Assembly (NCBI RefSeq): GCF_036227485.1
Contig: NZ_CP109479.1
Coordinates: 1,922,001 to 1,986,000, forward strand
DNA from: Streptomyces sp. NBC_01451
Lineage (GTDB): Bacteria > Actinomycetota > Actinomycetes > Streptomycetales > Streptomycetaceae
Direction of reading: 5' to 3'
DNA length: 64,000 nt
The position numbers were made by a program, and so were the translations under genes. Positions 17,025-25,489 of this stretch are shown one piece after another (within the stretch, counting starts at the first letter, position 1; each line of letters begins with the position of its first letter). The notes under the pieces were generated by a model. The model was given only the letters and a program-made list of their open reading frames with translations. It ran no database searches and was not told where the DNA came from.

Positions 17025-19409
17025 ATGACACCTGAGCGTCCTGACCCGGCCGTGCCCACGGCGACCTATCGGCTGCAACTCCAGCCCGCGTTCCCGTTCG
17101 GCGCCGCGGCGGCGGCCGTGCCCTATCTGGCCTCGCTCGGCGTCTCGCATCTGCATCTGTCGCCGTTCCTGGAGTCCGTCCCGGGTTCGACGCACGGCTA
17201 CGACGTCGTGGACCACACGCGCGTACGCGGTGAGCTGGGCGGCGAGGACGGGCTGCGCGCGCTGGCGCACACCGCGCGGGAGCACGGTCTCGGCCTGGTC
17301 GCGGACATCGTGCCCAACCACATGGCCATGTCCCCGCGTCACAACCGCCCCCTGTGGGAGGTGCTCCGGGAAGGGCCCGGGTCACCGTACGCGCGTTGGT
17401 TCGACATCGACTGGGAGGCACAGGGCGGGCGCCTGCTGCTGCCGGTGCTCGGGCAGCCGCTCGGCGAGGTGTGGGACCAGCTGAAGGTCGAACGGTGGCA
17501 GGACGCCCACCTGGGGTACGACGGCCACGTCCTGCGCTACTACGACCACGTCCTCCCCCTGCGCGAGGGCACCGAGGAGCTGCCGCTGCCGCAGCTCGTC
17601 GACGCCCAGTGGTACCGGCCGGCGTGGTGGCGGCTGGCGCGCACCGAGCTCAACTACCGGCGCTTCTTCAGCATCTCGGAGCTGATCGGGGTGCGGGTCG
17701 AGGACCCCGAGGTGTTCGCCGCGACGCACGGGAAGCTGCTGGAGCTGGTCGCCGACGGGGTGGTGGAGGGCCTGCGGGTCGACCATCCGGACGGTCTCGC
17801 GGACCCGGGCGGCTATCTGCGCCGGCTGCACGGGGCGAGCGGGGGCCGCTGGACGGTGGTCGAGAAGATCCTGGCCGACGGGGAGCACCTGCCGGCGGGC
17901 TGGCCGGTCGCGGGGACCACCGGCTACGACGCCCTGCGGCACCTGGACGGCCTGTTCACGGACCCGGCGGGGGCGGGTGAGCTCCTCGGCCAGTACCGGC
18001 GGTTCGCCGCCCCTCAGGCCGACCGGGGCGGGCACTGGGAGGCGACGGTACGGCGGGCCGCGTACAAGGTGGTGACGCACGAGCTGGCCACCGAGGTGGA
18101 CCGGCTGACCCGCGTGGCGAACCGTCTCTGCGCCGCCTCACCGGACCCGGGGCTGCGCGACCGCGCCCCCTGGGCCCTGCGTACCGCGCTGCGCGAGCTG
18201 CTGGTCCGCATGGAGGTCTACCGCCCCTACACCCCCGGGGACACGGCCTCCGTGGTCACCGAGGAGGCCGCCGCGGAGGCCCGGCAGGCGTTCGTCGTCC
18301 CGGAGGAGGGCGGGGCCGTGGACGCCGTACGGGACCTGCTGCTCGGGCGCCACGGGGACGGGCCCGAGCAGGCGGAGTTCCGGGACCGGTTCGCGCAGAC
18401 CTCGTCGGCGCTGCGGGCCAAGTCCGTGGAGGACACGGCGTTCTACCGCTATGTGCCGCTGCTGTCGGCGACCGAGGTCGGCGGCAGTCCGGGGAGCCCC
18501 GCGGTGTCCCCGGAGGACTTCCACGCCTACTGCGCGCGCGTGCAGCGCGACTGGCCGGCCACGGGGACGGTGCTGTCGACGCACGACACGAAGCGCAGCG
18601 CCGACGTACGCGCGGCGCTGGCCGTGCTCACCGAGTGCCCGCAGCGCTGGGCCGACGTCCTCGCGGAGGTCACCCGCGCCGGTGCGGGGGTGCCCGACGC
18701 CCAGCTGGCGTGGGCGGCCTGGCAGACGGCCTTCGGCCTGGGCCCGGCGGACGGTGAGCGTCTCCAGGGCGCCCTGCTGAAGCACGTCCGGGAGGCGGGC
18801 CTGCACACCGCGTGGACGGAGCAGGAGCCCGCGTACGAGGAGGCGGTGGCGGCGTTCGTGGCGGCGGGGCCGTGCGGGGCCCCCGGCGGAGACGTGGCCG
18901 CGCTGCGGAGCGCGCTGGAGCCGCACATCCGGGCGAACGTCCTGGGCGCGGCCCTGGTCCATCTGACGATGCCTGGCGTGCCCGACCTGTATCAGGGCAC
19001 GGAGAGCGAGTACCGGGCCCTGGTGGACCCGGACAACCGCCGTCCCGTCCCGTTCCCGCCCGAGGCGCCCGGCGAGAAGGACGAGCTGACGGCGACGGCA
19101 CTGCGGCTGCGCGCGCGGCGCCCGGCGGTGTTCGGCGACACGGCGACGTACACGCCACTCGCCGCGGAGGGCCCGGGGGCGGCGCACTGTGTGGCGTTCG
19201 CGCGCTCCGGGGAGGTGGTCACGGCGGTCACCCGGCTGTCCCTGCGGCTGGCGGACAGCGGCGGCTGGCACGACACACGGTTGCCCCTGCCGCCGGGCCG
19301 GTGGGCCGATCTGCTGGCTCCGGAAAGGGAGTTCACCGGGCACGCACGCGTGGCGGAGCTTTTCGAGCGGCTGCCGGTGGCGCTGCTCGAACGTGTCGGC
19401 GAGGACTGA
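17025..19409 (+). CDS. treY: Maltooligosyl trehalose synthase
   Basis: A 794-aa GH13_26 enzyme that converts the reducing-end alpha-1,4 bond of maltodextrins into the alpha-1,1 bond of trehalose. Family marks are ATYRLQLQPAFPFGAA at the N-terminus, LVADIVPNHMAM, the nucleophile Asp in GLRVDHPDGLADP, the Glu in VVEKILADGE and STHDTKRSADVRAAL near residue 520. Its product is cleaved by TreZ, whose gene lies about 4.3 kb downstream on the same strand rather than adjacent. The ATG at 17025 gives the usual N-terminus. The terminator after glgX suggests treY has its own promoter in the short gap. Confidence 0.96.
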   Translation: MTPERPDPAVPTATYRLQLQPAFPFGAAAAAVPYLASLGVSHLHLSPFLESVPGSTHGYDVVDHTRVRGELGGEDGLRALAHTAREHGLGLVADIVPNHMAMSPRHNRPLWEVLREGPGSPYARWFDIDWEAQGGRLLLPVLGQPLGEVWDQLKVERWQDAHLGYDGHVLRYYDHVLPLREGTEELPLPQLVDAQWYRPAWWRLARTELNYRRFFSISELIGVRVEDPEVFAATHGKLLELVADGVVEGLRVDHPDGLADPGGYLRRLHGASGGRWTVVEKILADGEHLPAGWPVAGTTGYDALRHLDGLFTDPAGAGELLGQYRRFAAPQADRGGHWEATVRRAAYKVVTHELATEVDRLTRVANRLCAASPDPGLRDRAPWALRTALRELLVRMEVYRPYTPGDTASVVTEEAAAEARQAFVVPEEGGAVDAVRDLLLGRHGDGPEQAEFRDRFAQTSSALRAKSVEDTAFYRYVPLLSATEVGGSPGSPAVSPEDFHAYCARVQRDWPATGTVLSTHDTKRSADVRAALAVLTECPQRWADVLAEVTRAGAGVPDAQLAWAAWQTAFGLGPADGERLQGALLKHVREAGLHTAWTEQEPAYEEAVAAFVAAGPCGAPGGDVAALRSALEPHIRANVLGAALVHLTMPGVPDLYQGTESEYRALVDPDNRRPVPFPPEAPGEKDELTATALRLRARRPAVFGDTATYTPLAAEGPGAAHCVAFARSGEVVTAVTRLSLRLADSGGWHDTRLPLPPGRWADLLAPEREFTGHARVAELFERLPVALLERVGED

Positions 19410-19735
19410 GAACCCGGGGGCGCGAACACTTCGCCGTGCGCCTTTGTGAGCGCCTTGGCGCCCGGCTCACAGAGGCGCACACTCCTGGCGCTCGTACGGG
19501 ACAACCGGCGCGTGGTGGTGAGCGCCGTCGGCCTCTTAGCGCCCCTCCTGTGGTACGCGTACACGCCGTCGGCGGGGCGGTGTGCGGCCGTCCGGAACGG
19601 CGGATGTCCCCGCCGACGGTCCCCCTCGGCGGTGAATGCTCCCTGGCGCCCCCTGGCGCCGCCCCACCACCTTCTTGACAGTTCCCGGACGCCATGGGGT
19701 ACTGCGGATTGCGACGCCGGGCGGACCAGACGGGG
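19410..19735. other. Intergenic stretch with a possible promoter
   Basis: No gene is visible. The stretch ends with a consensus -35 hexamer TTGACA at 19675-19680 and a poor -10 around 19700 (TACTGC), positioned for the M14 peptidase GTG at 19736. There is also a perfect 10-bp direct duplication CCCTGGCGCC at 19641-19660. Confidence 0.45.
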
Positions 19736-20992
19736 GTGAGTCTCCTGCCGGAGCAGCGCTACCCCAGTGTGAACGAACTCGTCTCGTCCGCCCGGGCGCT
19801 GGCGGCTCACCGGCCCGGCCTGTGTGCCTTCAGGCAGGTCGGCCTCTCCCGCGCGGGACGGCCCCTGCACCTGCTGTCCGTGGGCCACGCGCGGCGCGCC
19901 GTGCTCGTCGTCGCGGGCGCCCACGCCAACGAACCCACGGGCGGCTCCACGCTCCTCGCGCTCGCGGAACGGGCCGTGCACGACCGCGAGCTGCGGACGG
20001 GTACCTCCTGGCACTTCCTGCTGTGCGCGGACCCGGACGGTGCCAGCCTGCACGTGACGCCGGCGCCACGCAGCCTGCTCGACTACCACCTCGGCTTCTA
20101 CCGGCCCGCCGGGCCCGAGCAGCCGGAGTGGGCGCCCTCCGTCCTGCCACCCGACCGGCTGCCACCGGAGACCCGTGCCCTGACCCGGGTCATCGACGAG
20201 CTGCGGCCCTATCTCCAGGTCACCCTGCACGGCACCGACGTGGGCGGCAGCTGGGTGCAGCTGACGAGGGACGTCCCCGGGCTCGCCGAGCCGTTCGCCA
20301 AGTCGGCGGCGGAGCTGCACATCCCGGTGGAGACGGGCGCCTCGGACGCGGCGGGCTGGCCCGCGTCGGGGCCCGGCGTGCACGTGATGCCGGCGCCGGG
20401 CTCGGACGTGGCCTACCCGAGCATGCCGGACGACGCCCGGCACAGCACCTGGTACCACGCCCACCGGTACGGCGGTCTGACCGCGGTCGTCGAGGTGCCG
20501 ATGTGGGCGAGCGACCTGGTGGACGACCCGGCCCCGCATCCCGCGCCGGCGGCGGCGATACGGCGGCTGGCGGGCCGGCTGCTGCGGGACGGGGTGGAGG
20601 TCGACCAGGTCCTCGCCGACGCGCGGCCCCGTCTGACGGGCTCCGAGGGGCCCCTGCTGCGGGCCGCCCAGTGGGCGCTGGAGCTGGTGCCCGGGCTGGC
20701 CGCCGACTGGACGCACACGCCGCCCGCCGACACGACGATGGCGTACGTCGGCAGCGTGGACGCGTTCGGCCGCCGGCTGCCGCTGCGGGCCGCCGCGATG
20801 CTACTGCGGGTCCTGCGGGAGACCGACGACCGCGCGGCACCGCGCCTCGAACACCTGGTCGCGACCTGGAGCGAGGCCTTCATGGACCGTTTCCGGGCCC
20901 GCTGGGTGCCCCTGGAGCATCAGGTCGAGCACCAGGCCCGCACGGTGATGGCCGCGGCGCGGCACGCGCGGGAGGGGGCTCCGCGGAGGTAG
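19736..20992 (+). CDS. M14-family zinc carboxypeptidase-like peptidase (paralogue A)
   Basis: A 418-aa protein of the M14 fold. The zinc ligands His and Glu lie in VAGAHANEPTGGS, the third His in YLQVTLHGTDVGG and the catalytic Glu in TAVVEVPMW. No signal peptide is seen, so it is probably cytoplasmic and may act on peptidoglycan fragments, amino-acid conjugates or peptides. The GTG at 19736 begins MSLLPEQRYPSVNELV and aligns with the N-terminus of the paralogue at 21504-22868. An ATG at 19694 is possible but falls inside the putative promoter. The two paralogues are convergent and flank an SSI inhibitor gene. Confidence 0.8.
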   Translation: MSLLPEQRYPSVNELVSSARALAAHRPGLCAFRQVGLSRAGRPLHLLSVGHARRAVLVVAGAHANEPTGGSTLLALAERAVHDRELRTGTSWHFLLCADPDGASLHVTPAPRSLLDYHLGFYRPAGPEQPEWAPSVLPPDRLPPETRALTRVIDELRPYLQVTLHGTDVGGSWVQLTRDVPGLAEPFAKSAAELHIPVETGASDAAGWPASGPGVHVMPAPGSDVAYPSMPDDARHSTWYHAHRYGGLTAVVEVPMWASDLVDDPAPHPAPAAAIRRLAGRLLRDGVEVDQVLADARPRLTGSEGPLLRAAQWALELVPGLAADWTHTPPADTTMAYVGSVDAFGRRLPLRAAAMLLRVLRETDDRAAPRLEHLVATWSEAFMDRFRARWVPLEHQVEHQARTVMAAARHAREGAPRR

Positions 20993-21011
20993 GCAGGCGG
21001 GACCGCTGCCT
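20991..21011. terminator. Bulged hairpin at the end of the M14 gene
   Basis: AGGCAGGCGG and CCGCTGCCT pair with a single bulged G and a short loop, overlapping the stop codon of M14 paralogue A and lying between convergent genes. It has no T-run, so termination is only suggested. Confidence 0.4.
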
Positions 21012-21048
21012 CGTCCAGCCGCCCAGCCGTCCAGGGGCCACGGGGCCC

Positions 21049-21507
21049 TTACAGGGCGAACACCGCCCCGGTCCTCGCCCCGAGTTCGCATCCGTTGGAG
21101 AAGGTCCTGTCGTACTCCCGCGGGCGGCCGTTCCACTCGCCCTCCGCGTGCACGGTGACGGGCGAGTAGAGCATCGGGCAGAGGGTCTTCCGCGGCGGGA
21201 TGCCTGCGATGTCGCCGTCCACCGCGGCCAGTTCCGCACAGGCGCGGGCCGCCTGCGCGTGTCCCAGGGGCGGGTCGCACAGCACCAGCGCGCCGCGGGT
21301 GTCAGCGGTGCCCGGCTCGCCCCGGCTGACGGTGACGTAGAGCCAGTTGTCGCGGCCGTCCTCCGGGGAGACCGCCCCGGCCGGGCCGGAGCCCGCGAGG
21401 AGGAGGCCGACGGCCAGCAGGGCACCGCGTACCGCTCGCGCGCTGCCGACGGGCCTGGTGGTCCGGACGGGCCTGGTCTTGTTGCCGGTGCTGATCGTGT
21501 GGGTCAT
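21049..21507 (-). CDS. SSI-family (Streptomyces subtilisin inhibitor) protease inhibitor
   Basis: A 152-aa secreted inhibitor. An N-terminal signal peptide (hydrophobic core around residues 27-41, VRGALLAVGLLLAGSG) is followed by about 108 mature residues with the four SSI cysteines: LVLCDPP, ARACAEL, TLCPMLYSP and SNGCELG. The reactive loop CPMLY keeps Met at P1, as in classical SSI (CPMVY), with Leu at P1'. SSI proteins form tight dimeric inhibitors of subtilisin- and trypsin-type proteases outside the cell, and some also inhibit metalloproteases. Its ATG overlaps the stop codon of the upstream M14 peptidase gene (ATGA, 21504-21507), so it appears translationally coupled to it. SSI genes are normally monocistronic, which makes this arrangement unusual. 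Confidence 0.9.
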   Translation of the reverse strand: MTHTISTGNKTRPVRTTRPVGSARAVRGALLAVGLLLAGSGPAGAVSPEDGRDNWLYVTVSRGEPGTADTRGALVLCDPPLGHAQAARACAELAAVDGDIAGIPPRKTLCPMLYSPVTVHAEGEWNGRPREYDRTFSNGCELGARTGAVFAL

Positions 21508-22868
21508 TCCCTGTGCATCGGCACCGCGGCCCCCGCACCCCAGCCCGACTCACCCGAACGGGAGCCCGCGCGCGTGGAGCGGCCCGCCAGTTCGAACGCC
21601 GCGAACGCCACCCGCGACTGGTACTCCACCTGACGGGCGACCGGAATCCAGCGTGCCCCGCAGCCGTCGCGGTAGTCGGCGCACCACTCGTCGATGAGCC
21701 GGTCCAGCTCGCGCAGGACGGCGGCGGCCACCGGACCCGCGCCGCGCGCCAGTTGGTGCAGCAGCCCCGCCGTACGCAGTGCCAGCCGACGCCCGGCGAT
21801 GCGCAGAGTCGCCAGGTGGGCGTTGCTGAGCGGTGGCAGCCGGCACGCGGTGCCGTCGTCCGTGTCGGGGTCCCAGGCGTCGGCGAGACCGGGGCAGACC
21901 AGCAGGTAGTCGTCGACCGGGGCGAGGAGACGGTCCGCGTCCGCCACACGGGCGAGGTGGGGCCGCAGCCGTCCGAGGGCCACCTCCAGATAGCGCGTGT
22001 CGTGCCGCAGCGTGTGGCTGACCGTGCGCAGCACCGCGTCGGCGTCGGCGGGCGGTGTGTCGTCCTCCACGGCGGCCACACCCCACATGGGCGCCTCGAC
22101 GATCGCCGTCACCGTGCCGTACCGGTGCGGATGGAACCAGGTCGACTCCACCGCGGCCTCGTTGATGGCGGCGGCCAGGTCACCACGCCTCGGCGGCGGA
22201 ATCCGGTGCACCGCGGGTCCCAGACGGGGCCAGTACAGGGTGTCGTACGGGCCCAGCTCGCGCGGGATGCCGAGCCGGGCCGCCGTCTCGGCGACGCGCT
22301 GCGGGAGGCCCGGGAGGTCGCGGGTGAGTTCCACGAAGCCGCCACCGATGTCGACGCCGTGCAGCGAGCACTGGAAGAACGGCCGCAGTTCGTCCTGGAG
22401 GGCGAGCAGCGCGCGGGTCTCAGGCAGGGCGGCCCCGGCCGCGCCGTCGGGCAGCCATTCGGGCTGTTCCAGGAAGCCGGGCCGGAAGAAGTTCCGGAAG
22501 TAGTGGCCGAGGTTGTACGGACCCCCGAGCCAGCCCTCGTTGCGGCGGGAGCCGTCGGGGTCGAGGCACAGCAGCAGGTTCCAGGTGGCGTCCGCGCGGA
22601 CGGTCGGTCCCGGGTCGGCGAGGACCCGTTCGGCCAGCCGCAGGGCGGTCCCGCCGCCCACCGGCTCGTTGGCGTGCGGGCCGGCGACGACGAGGGCCTG
22701 ACGGCTGCCGTGGCCCACCGAGAGCAGCCACAGGGGCGTGCCCGCGCGCGAGGTGCCCACGGTGCGCAGCCGGGCGTCGGCGGGGTGACGGGCGACGAGT
22801 GCGGCGGCCCGGTCGGCCAGCTCGTCCACGGACGGGTAGCGGAGGAGCGGCGACAGAACAACCTCCAC
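21504..22868 (-). CDS. M14-family zinc carboxypeptidase-like peptidase (paralogue B)
   Basis: A 454-aa M14 protein clearly paralogous to the one at 19736. It has ALVVAGPHANEPVGGG with the zinc His and Glu, FFQCSLHGVDIGGG with the third zinc His, and TAIVEAPMW with the catalytic Glu. Flanking blocks such as RYPSVDEL, STWFHPHRYG and LELTRDLPGL-like FVELTRDLPGLP are shared between the two. The start is a GTG at 22868 with only a weak Shine-Dalgarno. No signal peptide is seen, although the next gene in the unit encodes a secreted inhibitor. The stop overlaps the SSI start. A duplication followed by inversion or insertion around the SSI gene would explain the layout. Confidence 0.8.
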   Translation of the reverse strand: MEVVLSPLLRYPSVDELADRAAALVARHPADARLRTVGTSRAGTPLWLLSVGHGSRQALVVAGPHANEPVGGGTALRLAERVLADPGPTVRADATWNLLLCLDPDGSRRNEGWLGGPYNLGHYFRNFFRPGFLEQPEWLPDGAAGAALPETRALLALQDELRPFFQCSLHGVDIGGGFVELTRDLPGLPQRVAETAARLGIPRELGPYDTLYWPRLGPAVHRIPPPRRGDLAAAINEAAVESTWFHPHRYGTVTAIVEAPMWGVAAVEDDTPPADADAVLRTVSHTLRHDTRYLEVALGRLRPHLARVADADRLLAPVDDYLLVCPGLADAWDPDTDDGTACRLPPLSNAHLATLRIAGRRLALRTAGLLHQLARGAGPVAAAVLRELDRLIDEWCADYRDGCGARWIPVARQVEYQSRVAFAAFELAGRSTRAGSRSGESGWGAGAAVPMHRE

Positions 22869-22992
22869 AGCGGGGCCTACGGTTCACTTGGCGTGCACGG
22901 CGCACGCACAGTCAGTCACGCCTCGGGGATTACGTCAACACCACCGCACGCGAGGAGAGTTGCTCCCGGGGAGCAGCCCCCCGCCAGTGGTC

Positions 22993-23544
22993 TCACTCCG
23001 CCGAGAGACGGAAGGCCATGTTCCCGAAGCCGATCTGGTCGCCGTCCCGGACGACGGCCGCGCCGATCACACGGCGCCCGTTCACCGTCGTGCCGTTGGT
23101 CGAACCGAGGTCACGCAGTACCCACAGACCGCTCTGGTGCCGGAGTTCGGCGTGGACGCGCGACACCGTCTCGTGGGTGAGCCGCAGGCCGTTGGCGGGG
23201 TCGCGCCCTATGCGCAGCGGGTGGCCGTTGCCGGGAAAGGGCAGCAGCAGCTTGGGGAGCCGCTCGGACTGCCAGGCCCTGCGCAGCCGTACCGTGAACC
23301 CGGAGACCGCCTCGACCGTCCCGAACACCAGGCGGGAGAGGCGCTTCTCGGTGGGCAGATCCGCGGTGAGGACGGCCAGTTCGTCGGACCGGCGGGCGGC
23401 CAGCGCCAGTTCCATGCGACGGATGAACGTGTCGTGCGAGAGCCGGCCCAGAGCGACCCCTTCCCGGAGCGCCTTCAGCGCCCTGTCGCGCTCCGCGTCG
23501 GAGAGGCGCGGCGGGTACGTGTGGAACTCGAAGGACGACGTCAC
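22993..23544 (-). CDS. DUF1707-FHA domain protein
   Basis: A 183-aa protein. Residues 10-65 match DUF1707 (RLSDAERDRALKALREGVAL, then LSHDTFIRRMELALAARRSD), a short helical domain found on actinobacterial membrane-linked proteins. The C-terminal 90 residues form a forkhead-associated domain with LRIGRDPANGL, the Ser/His of TVSRVHAELR and GSTNGTTVNGR, all typical of phosphothreonine binding. It probably reads out Ser/Thr kinase signalling. The start at the GTG 23544 (MTSSFEFHTYPPRLSD) matches the family's usual beginning; a longer frame is only Arg/Pro-rich noise. No kinase gene lies nearby. Confidence 0.85.
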   Translation of the reverse strand: MTSSFEFHTYPPRLSDAERDRALKALREGVALGRLSHDTFIRRMELALAARRSDELAVLTADLPTEKRLSRLVFGTVEAVSGFTVRLRRAWQSERLPKLLLPFPGNGHPLRIGRDPANGLRLTHETVSRVHAELRHQSGLWVLRDLGSTNGTTVNGRRVIGAAVVRDGDQIGFGNMAFRLSAE

Positions 23545-23650
23545 GTTCGTGATTGTCGGGCAGCGCGCGCGGGGTGTCCACAAAACGCTGAAACGGCGGC
23601 CCGCCGGGCCGACCTGACGACACGCTCGGGAAAGGTGGGGATTCGAGCGC

Positions 23651-23684
23651 GGACCGCCGGCGTTTGAAGCACCATGGGACGGGC
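23651..23684. repeat. GCCGGCGTTTGA-type intergenic motif
   Basis: The stretch GCCGGCGTTTGAAGC followed by ATGGGACGGGC is a degenerate relative of the hairpin at 9945-9969 on the other strand (GCCCGTCC, TCAAACGCC, GGACGGGC). The same motif occurs between many Streptomyces genes. Here the arms are imperfect and the role, if any, is unknown. Confidence 0.45.
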
Positions 23685-23728
23685 TACGTCCCGGTGAGCA
23701 CCGCTCGGCAGAGTAAGGGGATCCGTCC

Positions 23729-25474
23729 GTGCACTTCGAGGTGTGGGCACCGCAGGCCAGTCGCGTGACGCTCCAGTGCGACTCGGGCACGCGCGCGCTG
23801 GAGCGCGATCCGGAGCGCACGGGCTGGTGGTCCGGCGAGGCCGACGCCCGGGACGGGTCGCGTTACGGCTTCGCCGTGGACGACGGCCCCGTGCTGCCCG
23901 ACCCGCGCTCGCGCCGCCAGCCGGACGGCCCGGACGGGCTGAGCGCCGTCGTCGACCACGGGCTCCACACCTGGCACACCGAGTGGGCGGGCCGCGCGCT
24001 GCCGGGAGCGGTCCTGTACGAGCTGCACGTCGGCACATACACGCCGGAGGGCACCCTGGACGCGGCGGCCGAGCGGCTCGGCCACCTCGTGGAACTGGGC
24101 GTCACGCACGTCGAGTTGATGCCGCTGTGCCCGTTCCCCGGGCGGCACGGCTGGGGCTACGAGGGGGTCTCGCTGTGGGCCGTGCACGAGCCGTACGGCG
24201 GCCCCGAGGCGCTGAAGCGCTTTGTCGACCGGGCGCACGCGGTCGGTCTCGGTGTGGTCCTGGACGTCGTGCACAACCACCTGGGACCGTCCGGCAACTA
24301 TCTGCCCGCCTTCGGCCCGTACTTCACGGACACACACCAGACGCCCTGGGGCTCCGCGGTGAACCTGGACGCGCCCGGCTCGGACGAGGTGCGCGCGTAT
24401 CTGCTCGGCAGCGCGCTGGCCTGGCTGCGCGACTACCGGATCGACGGGCTGCGGCTGGACGCGGTGCACGCGCTGCGGGACACGCGCGCGTGCCACTTCC
24501 TGGAGGAGCTGTCGAAGGCGGTGGACCTCCTCGCCGCCGACCTGGGCCGTCCGCTGTCGCTGATCGCCGAGTCCGATCTCAACGACCCGCGGATCGTCAC
24601 CCCGCGCACGGGCGGCGGCCTCGGACTGCACGCGCAGTGGAGCGACGACTTCCACCACGCCCTGCACACGGCACTGACCGGTGAGTCGCAGGGCTACTAC
24701 GAGGACTTCGCGCGGGCCCCGTTCGCGGCGCTCGCCAAGACGCTCTCGGGCGGCTACTTCCACGACGGCACGTACTCGACCTTCCGGGGCCGCGCGCACG
24801 GCCGCCCGCTCGACCGCACAGGGGTCGCCGCGCACCGGCTGCTCGGCTACACGCAGACCCACGACCAGGTCGGCAACCGCGCCCAGGGGGACCGCCTTTC
24901 GGCCTCCCTCTCCCCCGGGCTGCTCGCCTGCGGCGCCGCCCTGATGCTCACCGGGCCGTTCACGCCGATGCTGTTCATGGGCGAGGAGTGGGCGGCGGGC
25001 ACCCCGTGGCAGTTCTTCACCGACCACACGGACGCGGACCTCGCGGAGGCCGTACGGCGGGGCCGGCGCCGGGAGTTCACGTCGCACGGCTGGGCCGAGG
25101 AGGACGTGCCGGACCCCCAGGACCCGGCGACCCGTGACCGCTCCTGCCTCGACTGGTCGGAGCCCGAACGCGGGCCGCACGCGCGCGTGCTGGCCTGGTA
25201 CCGGGATCTGATCGCCCTGCGCCACGCCCAGCCCGACCTCACCGACCCGGACCTCTCGGACATCAAGGTCGCGTACGACGAGGAGGCCCGCTGGCTCGCC
25301 TTCCGGCGCGGCGACGTACGTGTCGTGGCGAACCTCGCCCCGAAGTCCGCGGCGATCCCCCTGGGCCCTCGGCGGGCGCGGGTGCTGGCCGCCTGGGAAC
25401 CGGTCGAACTGCCGGGCGCGGACGGGTTGCTGCACGTTCCCGGGGAGTCCTGCGTGGTGCTTGAGCAGGGGTGA
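23729..25474 (+). CDS. treZ: Malto-oligosyltrehalose trehalohydrolase
   Basis: A 581-aa GH13_10 enzyme that releases trehalose from maltooligosyltrehalose made by TreY. It starts MHFEVWAPQASRVTL (CBM48-like domain), with barrel motifs VVLDVVHNHLGPSGNY, the nucleophile Asp in GLRLDAVHAL, the Glu in LIAESDLNDPR and YTQTHDQVGNRAQGDR. The GTG start at 23729 has AAGGGG eight bases upstream. The gene is separated from glgX and treY by the M14/SSI/FHA block but points the same way, so it needs its own promoter between 23545 and 23728. It is convergent with the downstream phosphotransferase, 15 bp apart. Confidence 0.96.
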   Translation: MHFEVWAPQASRVTLQCDSGTRALERDPERTGWWSGEADARDGSRYGFAVDDGPVLPDPRSRRQPDGPDGLSAVVDHGLHTWHTEWAGRALPGAVLYELHVGTYTPEGTLDAAAERLGHLVELGVTHVELMPLCPFPGRHGWGYEGVSLWAVHEPYGGPEALKRFVDRAHAVGLGVVLDVVHNHLGPSGNYLPAFGPYFTDTHQTPWGSAVNLDAPGSDEVRAYLLGSALAWLRDYRIDGLRLDAVHALRDTRACHFLEELSKAVDLLAADLGRPLSLIAESDLNDPRIVTPRTGGGLGLHAQWSDDFHHALHTALTGESQGYYEDFARAPFAALAKTLSGGYFHDGTYSTFRGRAHGRPLDRTGVAAHRLLGYTQTHDQVGNRAQGDRLSASLSPGLLACGAALMLTGPFTPMLFMGEEWAAGTPWQFFTDHTDADLAEAVRRGRRREFTSHGWAEEDVPDPQDPATRDRSCLDWSEPERGPHARVLAWYRDLIALRHAQPDLTDPDLSDIKVAYDEEARWLAFRRGDVRVVANLAPKSAAIPLGPRRARVLAAWEPVELPGADGLLHVPGESCVVLEQG

Positions 25475-25489
25475 GCGCGGGGGCGGGAG

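Noticed and set aside
14338..17421. 1027-codon minus-strand frame antisense to glgX
   Set aside because: It is low-complexity antisense of a highly conserved gene, without any recognisable motif.
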